Source: Streptomyces tendae
GTDB taxonomy: Bacteria > Actinomycetota > Actinomycetes > Streptomycetales > Streptomycetaceae
DNA length: 64,000 bases
Direction of reading: 5' to 3'
NCBI RefSeq assembly: GCF_014650435.1
Contig: NZ_BMUY01000005.1
Location: 466,626-530,625 of the forward strand
How positions within the stretch are numbered: the stretch's first letter is position 1; each line of letters starts with the position of its first letter. Positions 24,088 through 32,336 of this stretch are shown here, piece after piece. Both the position numbers and the translations under genes were made by a program. Below the pieces are notes generated by a model that searched no databases, was not told the origin of the DNA, and saw only the letters and a list, made by a program, of their open reading frames with translations.

Positions 24088-25698
24088 TCAGAACTGCAGC
24101 GACCAGGCGTTGACGTAGCCGGTGTCGTTGACCCAGTTGTCGGTCACCCGGAGCTTCCAGGTGCCGTTCGCGGGGGTGCCGGAGGCGTCGACGGCGACCG
24201 TGCCCCGGACGTCGTCCGCGCTGTCGTAGGCGCCGTAGTCCTTCAGCAGGAAGACACCGCCGTCGGGAGCGACCAACTCGACCCGCACGTCACCGCGGTA
24301 GGTGTGGCGGATGTCGACGGTGACGGAGAGGTCGGCGGGGGCGTTGCCGCTGACGCCAGTGACGGTGAGGGGCGACTCGACGGTGACCCCGTCCCGGATC
24401 GGGTAGTCGTCGGTGTTCTCGAACCGCTCGCCGTCGGAGGGCGGCGGGGTGTCGCCACCGGTGCCGGTGAACAGCAGGCGGTTGGGCGACCCGTTGCGGG
24501 GGTCGGTGACCTTGCCGGACGTGGCGTCGGCGACCAGTCGTTCGCGGACCTGGGCGGGGGACCAGTCCGGGTGGGCCGACAGCAGCAGGGCGGCGGCACC
24601 GGCGACGTGCGGGGAGGCCATCGAGGTGCCGCTGTCGGCGCGGGAGGCGGAGTCGCCCGCGTTGGAGGCGGAGACGATGTTGTCGCCGGGGGCGAAGATG
24701 TCCAGGCAGGGGCCGTAGTTGGAGCCCTGTCCGTTGGACCAGCCGCTGGCCCGGGCGTCGCGGCTGTCGGTGGCGCCGACGGTGATGGCCGCCGGGGTGG
24801 ACGAGGGCGAGTAGGAGCAGGCGTCGGCGTTGTTGTTGCCGGCCGCGACCACCCAGGTGACGCCCGAGGCGATGGAGGCGTCGACCGCGTCGTTGACGGA
24901 CTGGGTCCTGCCGCCGCCGATGCTCATGTTGGCCACCGAGGGGCCGTCGGCGTTCCTGGTGACCCAGTCGATGCCCGCGAGGACCGGCGCCCAGGTGTTG
25001 CCCGAGGTGCCCTGGCAGTTGAGCACCCGCACGCTGACCAGCCGGACGTCCTTCGCGACGCCGTGGGAGGCACCGCCGACGGTGCCGGCCACGTGGGTGC
25101 CGTGCCCCTGGCAGTCGGAGGCGTTGGAGTCGTCGTCGATGAAGTCGTAGCCGCTGACCGCGCGGCCGCCGAAGTCGTCGTGGCTAAGGCGTACTCCGGT
25201 GTCGACGACGTAGGCGGTGACGTCGGAGGCGCCACCGGGGTAGGTGTAGGAGCGGTCGACCGGCAGGTCGCGCTGGTCGATGCGGTCCAGGCCCCAGGAG
25301 GGCGGGTTGGGCTGGGTGCCGACCGCGTAGGCCACGGCGTCGGCCTCGACGCGGGCGACCGACGGGTCGGCGGCGAGTTCCTCGGCCCGCCGCTCCGTCA
25401 TCCGCACCGCGAAGCCGCGCAGGGCGGTGGTGTAGGTGTAGCGCAGGCTGCCCCCGTGACGCTTGGCCAGCGCCTTGGCCGAGGCGGGTATGTCGGCTCT
25501 GGCGACGCTGTCCTCGAGGGTGACGATGTAGGAGCCCTCGACCGCTCCGGCGCGGTCGGCACCGACGATGCGGGCGCCGTCGTCGGGCGGTACGGGGGCC
25601 GCTGCTCCGCTGGTGGCCGCGGCGCCCACGAGCAGGGCGGATGCGGCACCGGCGGCGAGCAGCCCCCGTAGGCGGACGTCGAACTTCGTGAGCTTCAT
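24088..25698 (-). CDS. Secreted subtilisin-family (S8) protease with C-terminal P-domain
   Basis: A 536-residue preproprotein. Signal peptide residues 1-34; an I9-type inhibitor propeptide (YIVTLEDSVARADIPASAKA to VARVEADAVAY) to about 125; then the S8 domain with Asp166 (VVDTGV), His202 (GHGTHVAG) and Ser359 (GTSMASPHVAG). After a short linker, a proprotein-convertase P-domain of about 110 residues ends at WSLQF. The P-domain probably aids folding or substrate binding. The ATG at 25698 has GGAG upstream. It is transcribed alone and acts outside the cell. Confidence 0.95.
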   Translation of the reverse strand: MKLTKFDVRLRGLLAAGAASALLVGAAATSGAAAPVPPDDGARIVGADRAGAVEGSYIVTLEDSVARADIPASAKALAKRHGGSLRYTYTTALRGFAVRMTERRAEELAADPSVARVEADAVAYAVGTQPNPPSWGLDRIDQRDLPVDRSYTYPGGASDVTAYVVDTGVRLSHDDFGGRAVSGYDFIDDDSNASDCQGHGTHVAGTVGGASHGVAKDVRLVSVRVLNCQGTSGNTWAPVLAGIDWVTRNADGPSVANMSIGGGRTQSVNDAVDASIASGVTWVVAAGNNNADACSYSPSSTPAAITVGATDSRDARASGWSNGQGSNYGPCLDIFAPGDNIVSASNAGDSASRADSGTSMASPHVAGAAALLLSAHPDWSPAQVRERLVADATSGKVTDPRNGSPNRLLFTGTGGDTPPPSDGERFENTDDYPIRDGVTVESPLTVTGVSGNAPADLSVTVDIRHTYRGDVRVELVAPDGGVFLLKDYGAYDSADDVRGTVAVDASGTPANGTWKLRVTDNWVNDTGYVNAWSLQF

Positions 25699-26074
25699 GG
25701 GCGTCTCCGTGGGATGCGGTGTGGGGATGCGATGCGGGGATGCAGTACGGACATGTAGTGCGCATGACAAGCGGTGAGTTCATGGCTCAAGTCACCTTTT
25801 GCGCCGTCCAGGCCCCCGGGGCGCGGATCGGTGCGACGGTGTCTCGTGGAAGGGAACCTAGGCACCGGCCCGGCGCGCGCCTATCCGGGTGGCACCGGCA
25901 CGGACACGCAAGTAATTGCGGCGCCCGGTACGACGCCCGCAGTGGCGGGCGGAGACGCGGGCGGAGTCGCTCGGCAACCTGTCGGCGGTGACGGCCGCCG
26001 ACGCTGAACAACGCGTCCCGCGGGGCCGTACCTCTCGGCAGATCATCACGCATCCACCCCGGAAGGACCCCAGC
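25699..26074. other. Divergent promoter region, protease versus Rieske gene
   Basis: No gene seen. Near 25710-25745 there are three close copies of GGGATGC in the leader of the protease gene. A less GC-rich patch (AAGTAATTGCGG near 25910) could hold promoter elements. The right end carries GGAAGGA, the ribosome site for the Rieske gene. Confidence 0.5.
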
Positions 26075-26572
26075 ATGACCAGCGCATCGTTTCATCCCGC
26101 AACGGGACCGGCCCGTCGTACCGTCGTGGCGGCGGCCGGAGCGGCGTCTCTCGGCGCCGTGCTGGCCGCCTGCGGAGGTTCGGACGACGACGCGTCCGGC
26201 GACACCGGCACCGCTCCCTCCGGCAGCCCCTCCCAGGAGGCGGGCGGCGGCGGTTCGGGCGGCGGAGAGAACGCGGGGGCCGGGGCCGCCCTCGCGGCGA
26301 CGGCCGACATACCCGAGGGCGGCGGGAAGGTCTTCCCCGATCAGAAGGTGGTGGTGACCCAGCCCGCGGCGGGCGACTTCAAGGCGTTCTCCGCCACCTG
26401 TACCCATCAGGGCTGCGCCGTGAAGAGCGTGGCCGACGGCCTCATCAACTGCCCGTGCCACAACAGCAGTTTCTCGATCACCGACGGCAGTGTGCAGGGC
26501 GGCCCCGCGCCCAAGCCGCTGCCCGCCGTGCAGATCACGGTCAGCGGGGACTCGATCCGGCTGGCCGGATGA
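26075..26572 (+). CDS. Rieske [2Fe-2S] lipoprotein
   Basis: A 165-residue exported iron-sulphur protein. A twin-arginine-type start (ARRTVVAAAG) leads to lipobox LAAC with Cys33, so it is probably Tat-exported and lipid-anchored. A Gly/Ser linker follows. The Rieske domain has C109-T-H111-Q-G-C114 and C126-P-C128-H129: Cys109, His111, Cys126 and His129 bind the cluster, and Cys114/Cys128 form the disulphide. Its stop overlaps the start of the next gene (ATGA). It may feed electrons to a membrane or surface oxidase. Not the cytochrome bc Rieske subunit, which is larger. Confidence 0.93.
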   Translation: MTSASFHPATGPARRTVVAAAGAASLGAVLAACGGSDDDASGDTGTAPSGSPSQEAGGGGSGGGENAGAGAALAATADIPEGGGKVFPDQKVVVTQPAAGDFKAFSATCTHQGCAVKSVADGLINCPCHNSSFSITDGSVQGGPAPKPLPAVQITVSGDSIRLAG

Positions 26573-27036
26573 CCGTGGCGCAGCGCCGGGGGCGCAGGAT
26601 CATGATGACCCCCGGCGAGCTGGAGGCGTTCCTCACCACCCAGCGCACCTGCCGGGTCGCCACCGTCTCGGCCGACGGCGCCCCGCACGTGAGCACGCTC
26701 TGGTTCGTCTGGGACGGTGCGTCGATGTGGCTGTACTCGGTCGTGCGCAGCCGGCGCTGGACGGACCTGCGGCGCGATCCGCGGGTGGCGATCGTCGTCG
26801 ACACCGGTGAGGAGTACGACGAGTTGCGGGGCGCGGAGCTGTCCGGCCGGGTGGAGTTCGTGGGGGAGGTGCCGCGCACCGGCGGGCTGTGCGCCGAACT
26901 CGACTTCCCGGAGACGCTGTTCGCCCGCAAGAACTTCGGCGTCCAGGAGATGCCGCACGACGGGCGGCACGCCTGGCTGCGGCTGACGCCGGAGAAGGTC
27001 GTCTCCTGGGACTTCCGCAAGCTGACGTCCGGATAG
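26569..27036 (+). CDS. Pyridoxamine 5'-phosphate oxidase-family FMN/F420-binding protein
   Basis: A 155-residue split-barrel protein. LTTQRTCRVATVSADGAPHVSTLWFVWDG is the conserved N-terminal strand pair of PPOX-like and deazaflavin-binding proteins, and SRRWTDLRRDPRVAIVVDTG follows. Its ATG overlaps the Rieske stop, so translation is coupled and the two products may share a redox role. A second ATG at 26602 (MMTPGELEAFL) is an alternative start. No signal peptide, so it is cytoplasmic while the Rieske protein is exported. Confidence 0.85.
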   Translation: MTVAQRRGRRIMMTPGELEAFLTTQRTCRVATVSADGAPHVSTLWFVWDGASMWLYSVVRSRRWTDLRRDPRVAIVVDTGEEYDELRGAELSGRVEFVGEVPRTGGLCAELDFPETLFARKNFGVQEMPHDGRHAWLRLTPEKVVSWDFRKLTSG

Positions 27037-27045
27037 CCCCGGCGG

Positions 27046-27067
27046 GCCCGGCGGCCCCCCGCCGGGC
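27046..27067. terminator. Hairpin between convergent genes
   Basis: GCCCGGCGG (27046-27054) pairs perfectly with CCGCCGGGC (27059-27067) over a four-base loop, ten bases after the PPOX stop and before the convergent LysR stop. Confidence 0.7.
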
Positions 27068-27087
27068 ACCTCCCCCACTCCGGTCGC

Positions 27088-27999
27088 TCACCCCGCCTCG
27101 CCCACCTCCCGTGCCGTCGCCCGCAGCGCGTCCACCGCCGCGCGGATCGACGGGCGGCGGTCGGCGTCCGCGCGCCAGACGACGTACACGTGCCGGCGCA
27201 CCCGTTGCTTCAGCGGCACGGTGACCACGGCGGCGGGCATCGGGTGGCGCCCGAGCAGGGGCGCGATGCACACGCCGAGCCCCGCGGCGACCAGCCCGAG
27301 CTGGGTGTGGGTCTCGGCGGCGCGGTGGCCGACGATCGGCTCGATGCCCTTCGAGCGCAGCGTGAACATCAGCCACTCGTGGCAGAACTCGCCCTCGCCC
27401 CACGTGATCCACTCGTCCTCGGCGAACTCGGCGAGGTCCACCTCGTCCCGGTCGGCGAGCCGGTGGCCGACGGGCATGGCGACGTCGGCGGGATCGTCCA
27501 GGAGCGGTGCCTTGACGAGGCCGTCGGGCAGCGGCATCGGCTTGTTGTACCAGTCGAGCACGACGGCCAGGTCCAGGTCACCGCGGACCACGCCGTTGAT
27601 GCCGCGCTCCGGCTCCAGCTCCGAGGAGCGGATGCGCAGCACGGGGTGCTCGGCACGCAGGGCGGCCAGCGCGGCGGGGAAGAGCCCGCGGGCGGCCGTC
27701 GGGAACGCCGACAACCGCAGCTCGCCCGCCACCTGGCCGCGCTGCGCCTCCAGGTCCGCCTGGGCCAGCTCGACCTGGGAGAGGATGCGGGCCGCGTGCT
27801 CGGCGAGCAGCCGGCCGGCGTCCGTGAGGCGCACGCCCCGCCCGTTCTTGGCGAGGAGCCGCTGGCCGGCCTCGCGCTCCAGCTTGGCCATCTGCTGCGA
27901 GACGGCCGAGGTGGTGATGTGCAGGCCGGCCGCGGCACCGCTGACCGAACCGTGCCGGGCGAGGGCGTCGAGGGTCCGCAGGCGCTCCAGGTTCAACAT
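27088..27999 (-). CDS. LysR-family transcriptional regulator
   Basis: A 303-residue LysR protein. The N-terminal HTH spans residues 1-60 (RLRTLDALARHGSVSGAAAGLHITTSAVSQQMAKLE) and the periplasmic-binding-like effector domain follows (ELRLSAFPTAARGLFPAAL). It is divergent from a DMT exporter gene, 74 bases apart, with direct and inverted repeats between. It most likely controls that exporter and itself. The effector is unknown. Confidence 0.92.
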   Translation of the reverse strand: MLNLERLRTLDALARHGSVSGAAAGLHITTSAVSQQMAKLEREAGQRLLAKNGRGVRLTDAGRLLAEHAARILSQVELAQADLEAQRGQVAGELRLSAFPTAARGLFPAALAALRAEHPVLRIRSSELEPERGINGVVRGDLDLAVVLDWYNKPMPLPDGLVKAPLLDDPADVAMPVGHRLADRDEVDLAEFAEDEWITWGEGEFCHEWLMFTLRSKGIEPIVGHRAAETHTQLGLVAAGLGVCIAPLLGRHPMPAAVVTVPLKQRVRRHVYVVWRADADRRPSIRAAVDALRATAREVGEAG

Positions 28000-28007
28000 G
28001 TAAGCAA

Positions 28008-28051
28008 TGCTACGAGATATTCGGTGCGAAATCTCGATTGTGCTACGAGGT
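28008..28051. promoter_or_regulatory. Repeat-rich LysR/exporter intergenic operator
   Basis: TGCTACGAGAT at 28008 and TGCTACGAGGT at 28041 are direct repeats 33 bases apart, about three helical turns. Between them CGAGATATTCG (28013-28023) and CGAAATCTCG (28027-28036) form an imperfect inverted repeat of LysR-box type (T-N11-A-like). The location between divergent LysR and target genes fits. Confidence 0.6.
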
Positions 28052-28073
28052 CTGCTGCCTCATCGTTGCCTGC

Positions 28074-29078
28074 ATGAGCAGCAGCGCCGCGTCCCCTTCC
28101 GTCCCCTCCCCGGCCCGCCGTGTCCTCGACTGGCGGCTGCGCTTCGGGGTCCTCTCGCTCGTCTGGGGTTTCAGCTTCCTCTTCATGAAGGTGGGCACCG
28201 AGAGCTTCGCCCCGTTCCAGGTCACGCTCGGACGGCTGGCGTTCGGTACGGCGGTGGTCGCCGCGGCGATGGCGGTGAAGCGGGAGCGGCTCCCGCGCGG
28301 CGCGTGGACGTGGGTGCACCTCACGGTCGCCGGATTCCTCCTCAACGCGCTGCCGTTCTCCCTGTTCGCCTTCTCGGAGCTGACCATCCCGTCGTCGCTG
28401 GCGGGCATCTGCAACGCCACCTCGCCCCTGTGGGGCATGGCCCTGTCGCTGGTCGCCCTGTCCGAGGACCGCCCGACGCGCCGCCGGGTGGCCGGTCTCG
28501 GCATCGGCTTCCTCGGCGTCCTGACGGTGCTGGGCGTCTGGCAGGGATTCCACGGCCTCGACGTCACGGGCACGGCGCTGGCCCTGCTGGCCTCGTTCAG
28601 CTACCCGGTCGGCTGGATCTACGTCCGCCGCACCCTGGCCGGCTCCCGCCACTCCCACCTGTCGCTGACCGGTGCCCAGCTGGGCCTGGCCACCCTGCAA
28701 CTGGCGGTCGTGACACCGCTGTTCACCTCGGTACCGACCAGCTTCCCGGTGCTCCCGCTGCTGGCGGTCGCGGCCCTGGGCGTCCTCGGCACCGGGCTGG
28801 CCTTCCTGATCCAGTACGACCTGGTCGCCGAGATCGGCCCGACGACCGCGCAGATGGTCACGTACTTCACCCCGGTCATCGCCACGGCCGCGGGCGTCGC
28901 GCTGCTCGGCGAGTCGCTGTCCTGGTCGACACCGGTCGGCGCGGCCGTCGTCCTCGCCGGTGCGGCACTGGCCCAGTCCCGCCCCAGGACCGACCGCGAC
29001 CGGAGCGCGCCCGCGCCCGTCACCCCGGGCGTCACCCCCGAGACGGCACGCAGAGCACGCCAAGGATCGCGGGTCTGA
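28074..29078 (+). CDS. EamA/DMT-superfamily exporter
   Basis: A 334-residue inner-membrane protein with ten predicted hydrophobic segments in two EamA repeats (LSLVWGFSFLFMKVGTESFAPFQVTLGRL, then ALGVLGTGLAFLIQYDLVAEIGPTTAQMVTYFTPVIA). The C-terminal 35 residues are charged and probably cytoplasmic. It lies divergent to the LysR gene and is its probable target. EamA proteins export amino acids or metabolites; the substrate is not predictable. Confidence 0.9.
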   Translation: MSSSAASPSVPSPARRVLDWRLRFGVLSLVWGFSFLFMKVGTESFAPFQVTLGRLAFGTAVVAAAMAVKRERLPRGAWTWVHLTVAGFLLNALPFSLFAFSELTIPSSLAGICNATSPLWGMALSLVALSEDRPTRRRVAGLGIGFLGVLTVLGVWQGFHGLDVTGTALALLASFSYPVGWIYVRRTLAGSRHSHLSLTGAQLGLATLQLAVVTPLFTSVPTSFPVLPLLAVAALGVLGTGLAFLIQYDLVAEIGPTTAQMVTYFTPVIATAAGVALLGESLSWSTPVGAAVVLAGAALAQSRPRTDRDRSAPAPVTPGVTPETARRARQGSRV

Positions 29079-29089
29079 GGAGCGGCCCC

Positions 29090-30427
29090 TCAGACGTAGC
29101 TCCGGGGCGGCCCCGCGCCCGGCCCCACCGCCGCCGCGACCGCCGCCGCCAGCGGCCCGGCGTCCTCCTCCCCCAGCGTCGAGACGGTGATCCGGATGCC
29201 GGGCGGCGCGGCCAGCCGGAAGCGCGCGCCGGGGGCCACGGCCCACCCGGCGTGCAGGAGCCGGGCCACGGCACCGGTCTCGTCCGGCACCGGGATCCAC
29301 ACGTTCATGCCGCTGCGCCCCTGTCCGGTGACCCCGTGCTCGGCGAGGGCGCCGAGGAGCGCGTCCCGGCGTCGCCCGTACACCCCCGCCACCGCGCGCC
29401 CGTCCACCGCGCCGTCGGCCCACAGCCGGGCCACGGCCCGCTGGGTGATGCGGCTGACCCAGCCGGGGCCGAGCCGCTGCCGCCCCCGCACCCGGTCGAG
29501 CGTGACGGGGTCCCCGGTGAGCACGGCGAGCCGCAGGTCGGGGCCGCACGCCTTGGCGGCGGAGCGAACGAAGGCCCAGCTGCGGGTCGTACCGGCGAGG
29601 GGGTGCAGCGGGAGGTCGACGATGCCGTGGCCGTGGTCGTCCTCGATGAGCAGCGTCCCGGGGTGGTCGCGCAGGACGGACCGCAGGGCACGCGCACGTG
29701 CCGGTCCCACCGCGGCGCCCGTCGGGTTCTGCGCGCGGTCCGTGACCACCAGGGCACGGGCACCGGCCGCGAGGACCCGGCGTACGTCCTCGGGCAGCGG
29801 TCCCTGGTCGTCGACTCCGACGGGGACCGTGCGCAGGCCGAGCGCGGGCACCAGGTCCAGGAGACTGCCCCAGCCCGGGTCCTCGACGGCGACGGTGTCA
29901 CCGGCCTTGAGGTGGGCGGCGAGGACCCGCTCCATCGCGTCCAGCGACCCGGACGTCACCGCCACCGGCCCGTCCGGCACGCCGTCGGCGTCCAGTTCGG
30001 CCCGCGCGACGCGGGCCAGCTCCGGGTCCACGGGCGCGTGCCCGTACAGCACCGGCTCGCGATCGCCCTGCCCGGCCGCCGCGGCGAACACCGGGCCCAG
30101 CGCGGGCAGCAGCGCCGGGTCCGGATTGCCGTCGGACACGTCGCGCACCCCCGCGGGCACCTCGACGCGGATGAACTCCCGCCCGGTGGTGGCCGGCTTC
30201 GCGCGCACCCGGCTGCCCCGTCGCCCGGCCGTCTCGATGACCCCCCGTTCGCGCAGAGTGCGGTAGGCGGCGGCGACCGTGTTCGGATTCACCCCGAGGT
30301 GTTGCGCCAACTCCCGCATCGGCGGCAGCGGTTGCCCCGGCCGCAGCTCTCCCGAGCCCACCGCACGCTCGACGCTCGCGGAAATCTCCGCTGCACCCCG
30401 TCCTGTGATCCGATACTCTCCTAGCAC
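29090..30427 (-). CDS. MocR-type GntR/aminotransferase regulator
   Basis: A 445-residue fusion. An N-terminal GntR winged helix (ELRPGQPLPPMRELAQHLGVNPNTVAAAYRTLRERG) joins an aminotransferase fold I domain with YGHAPVDPELAR, DPGWGSLLD and DRAQNPTGA. The region normally holding the PLP lysine reads RSWAFVRSAAKACGPDLRL. The GTG at 30427 lacks a clear ribosome site and may be leaderless. MocR proteins often control vitamin B6 genes; the divergent neighbour is a PPOX-fold protein, which suits that theme. Confidence 0.88.
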   Translation of the reverse strand: MLGEYRITGRGAAEISASVERAVGSGELRPGQPLPPMRELAQHLGVNPNTVAAAYRTLRERGVIETAGRRGSRVRAKPATTGREFIRVEVPAGVRDVSDGNPDPALLPALGPVFAAAAGQGDREPVLYGHAPVDPELARVARAELDADGVPDGPVAVTSGSLDAMERVLAAHLKAGDTVAVEDPGWGSLLDLVPALGLRTVPVGVDDQGPLPEDVRRVLAAGARALVVTDRAQNPTGAAVGPARARALRSVLRDHPGTLLIEDDHGHGIVDLPLHPLAGTTRSWAFVRSAAKACGPDLRLAVLTGDPVTLDRVRGRQRLGPGWVSRITQRAVARLWADGAVDGRAVAGVYGRRRDALLGALAEHGVTGQGRSGMNVWIPVPDETGAVARLLHAGWAVAPGARFRLAAPPGIRITVSTLGEEDAGPLAAAVAAAVGPGAGPPRSYV

Positions 30428-30438
30428 AAAGCCAATTA

Positions 30439-30450
30439 TGCACTAGTGCA
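30439..30450. promoter_or_regulatory. 12-bp palindrome between MocR and PPOX genes
   Basis: TGCACTAGTGCA is perfectly self-complementary. A related half-site, CTAGCAC, lies at 30421 at the MocR start codon. Only 23 bases separate the palindrome from the longest PPOX start, so a bound regulator would block both genes. MocR proteins typically bind such paired sites. Confidence 0.6.
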
Positions 30451-30462
30451 ATGGAGAACGCC

Positions 30463-31149
30463 ATGCAGGGCACCACGGGGACGCCGCCGCAGCCGACCGA
30501 CACCTACCCGCCCACCGACCGCACCGTCCCCACCCGCTCCCCGGACCGGGCGTCCTACGACAAGGAGCTGGTGCACGCGATACTCGACGAGGGCTACGTC
30601 TGCCATCTCGGTTTCGTCCGCGACGGCGCCCCGGTGGTTCTGCCGACGCTGTACGGCCGGGTGGGCGAGCGGCTCTACGTGCACGGCTCGACGGGCTCGC
30701 GCCCGCTGCGGATGACGGGCGCGGCCGACCCGGGGCTGCCGGTCTGCCTGACGGTGACGCACGTGGACGCGCTGGTGCTGGCCCGCTCGGCCTTCCACCA
30801 CTCGATCAACTACCGGTCGGTGGTGGTGCACGGCACGGCGTACGAGGTGACGGACCCCGAGGAGCGGCGCACGGCCCTGGACGCCCTGGTCGACCACGTC
30901 GTCCCGGGCCGCTCCCGCGACTCCCGGCCGGCCAGCAAGAAGGAGCTGGCCGCCACCGCCGTGATCCGCCTCGACCTGGACGAGGTCTCCGCCAAGCTCC
31001 GCACCGGCGGGGTGAACGACGAGCCGGAGGACCTCGCCCTCCCGCACTGGGCCGGTCTCGTCCCGCTGCGCAAGGGGTACGGGGCTCCGGTCGCCGATCC
31101 CGCCCTGGTGCCCGGCACCGCGCTGCCCGACTACCTGTCGGCCGGGTGA
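30463..31149 (+). CDS. PPOX-fold flavin-binding protein (NimA-like)
   Basis: A 228-residue split-barrel protein. GYVCHLGFVRDGAPVVLPTLYG and LYVHGSTGSRPLR are typical of the FMN-binding pyridoxamine oxidase-like family that includes nitroimidazole-resistance proteins. ALVLARSAFHHSINYRSVVVHG follows. I chose the ATG at 30463, which has GGAGA six bases upstream; the ATG at 30451 is possible as a leaderless start. It is divergent from the MocR gene that probably regulates it. Confidence 0.87.
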   Translation: MQGTTGTPPQPTDTYPPTDRTVPTRSPDRASYDKELVHAILDEGYVCHLGFVRDGAPVVLPTLYGRVGERLYVHGSTGSRPLRMTGAADPGLPVCLTVTHVDALVLARSAFHHSINYRSVVVHGTAYEVTDPEERRTALDALVDHVVPGRSRDSRPASKKELAATAVIRLDLDEVSAKLRTGGVNDEPEDLALPHWAGLVPLRKGYGAPVADPALVPGTALPDYLSAG

Positions 31150-31150
31150 C

Positions 31151-31175
31151 ACCGGCGCGCACGAAAGGCGCCGGT
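31151..31175. terminator. Hairpin between convergent genes
   Basis: ACCGGCGC (31151-31158) pairs with GCGCCGGT (31168-31175) over nine bases, immediately after the PPOX stop and before the convergent exporter stop. Confidence 0.65.
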
Positions 31176-31198
31176 CCCCCTGTGGCGGTCCCTCGGCG

Positions 31199-32149
31199 TC
31201 ACGCCGGCGTGGGTCGCGTCCGCCCCTCCCGCGCCGCCCGTGTCTCCGCCACCGCGAGCCCCGCGACCGAGCCGAGCATCAGCAGCGTGCCGGCCAGGGT
31301 CGCCGCCGTGAGGTGCTCGCCGAGCAGCAGGACGGCGAACGCCGCCGCGCTGACCGGCTCGAGAAGCATGATCACGGAGACGGTCGCGGACCGGACGACG
31401 GCCGCGCCGGCGAAGTAGAGCCCGTAGGCGAGCGCGGTCGGGACGGCGGCGACGTACGCGAGCAGCCACAGCAGCCGGACCGGTTCGGCGGTGTGCGGCA
31501 CCAGGCCCTCGGCCAGGGCGAGCGGCAGCAGGCACAGGCTCGTGACGGCGAACGCCCCCACGGAGGTGCCGGCGGCGTCCGCCCCGCCGTCCCGGCCCCA
31601 CCAGCGGGTGAGCAGCGTCATCGCCGAGTACCCGGCGGCGGACAGCAGGGCCAGGAGTACTCCCGGGAGGCGGACGGTCGTACCCCCGCCGCCGAGGACG
31701 AGCACCACGAGCCCGGCGAGCGCGCCGACGACCGCCGCGGCGCCGCCCGCCCCCAGGTGCTCACCGAGGGCGAGGCGCGCGCCGAGGGCGATCAGCACGG
31801 GCCCCGCGCCGAGGGTGACGACCGTGGCCACGGCGAGACCGGTGGACTGCACGGCGGCGAAGTAGGCGGTCTGGAACACCGCGAGCCCCAGACCGGTGAC
31901 GACGGCCCGCAGCGCCTTGCGGGCGAACGGTTCGCGGACGGCCGGGCGCGCCCGCCGGCGCAGCGGGCGGGCGGCGAGCAGCAGCACGAGCCCCACCGCG
32001 CAACGCCAGAACGACAGTGCGACGGGCCCCATGTCGCTGGCGCGGTAGACCAGCGAGGCGGCGGCACCGGCGGTGCCCCAGGCGACACCGGCGACGATCA
32101 GATAGAGGAGGCCACGCCCGACGGGCAGGCCGGATACGGCATTCGACAC
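31199..32149 (-). CDS. EamA/DMT-superfamily exporter
   Basis: A 316-residue membrane protein with ten hydrophobic segments in two EamA repeats (IVAGVAWGTAGAAASLVYR at the start, VVRSATVSVIMLLEPVSAA in the second repeat). The GTG at 32149 follows GGAGAG. A second, sequence-different EamA gene lies 187 bases upstream on the same strand, so the two may be co-expressed. Substrate unknown. Confidence 0.88.
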   Translation of the reverse strand: MSNAVSGLPVGRGLLYLIVAGVAWGTAGAAASLVYRASDMGPVALSFWRCAVGLVLLLAARPLRRRARPAVREPFARKALRAVVTGLGLAVFQTAYFAAVQSTGLAVATVVTLGAGPVLIALGARLALGEHLGAGGAAAVVGALAGLVVLVLGGGGTTVRLPGVLLALLSAAGYSAMTLLTRWWGRDGGADAAGTSVGAFAVTSLCLLPLALAEGLVPHTAEPVRLLWLLAYVAAVPTALAYGLYFAGAAVVRSATVSVIMLLEPVSAAAFAVLLLGEHLTAATLAGTLLMLGSVAGLAVAETRAAREGRTRPTPA

Positions 32150-32336
32150 GAGTTCTCTCCGCAGACGCGCACGAGGCGCGGAAGTTCGGAGCGGCCCGGA
32201 ACGACCGGGACGCGGGGACCTTCGTCTGCGGGCAGCACCGTCCGGCCCGGCGACAGCGCGCCGGGCTCGTCACAGGGGCCCGCCTCAGGCGGCCGGAGGC
32301 GGGAGGACGAGTGCGTCGGAATGCATGATCCGCACC

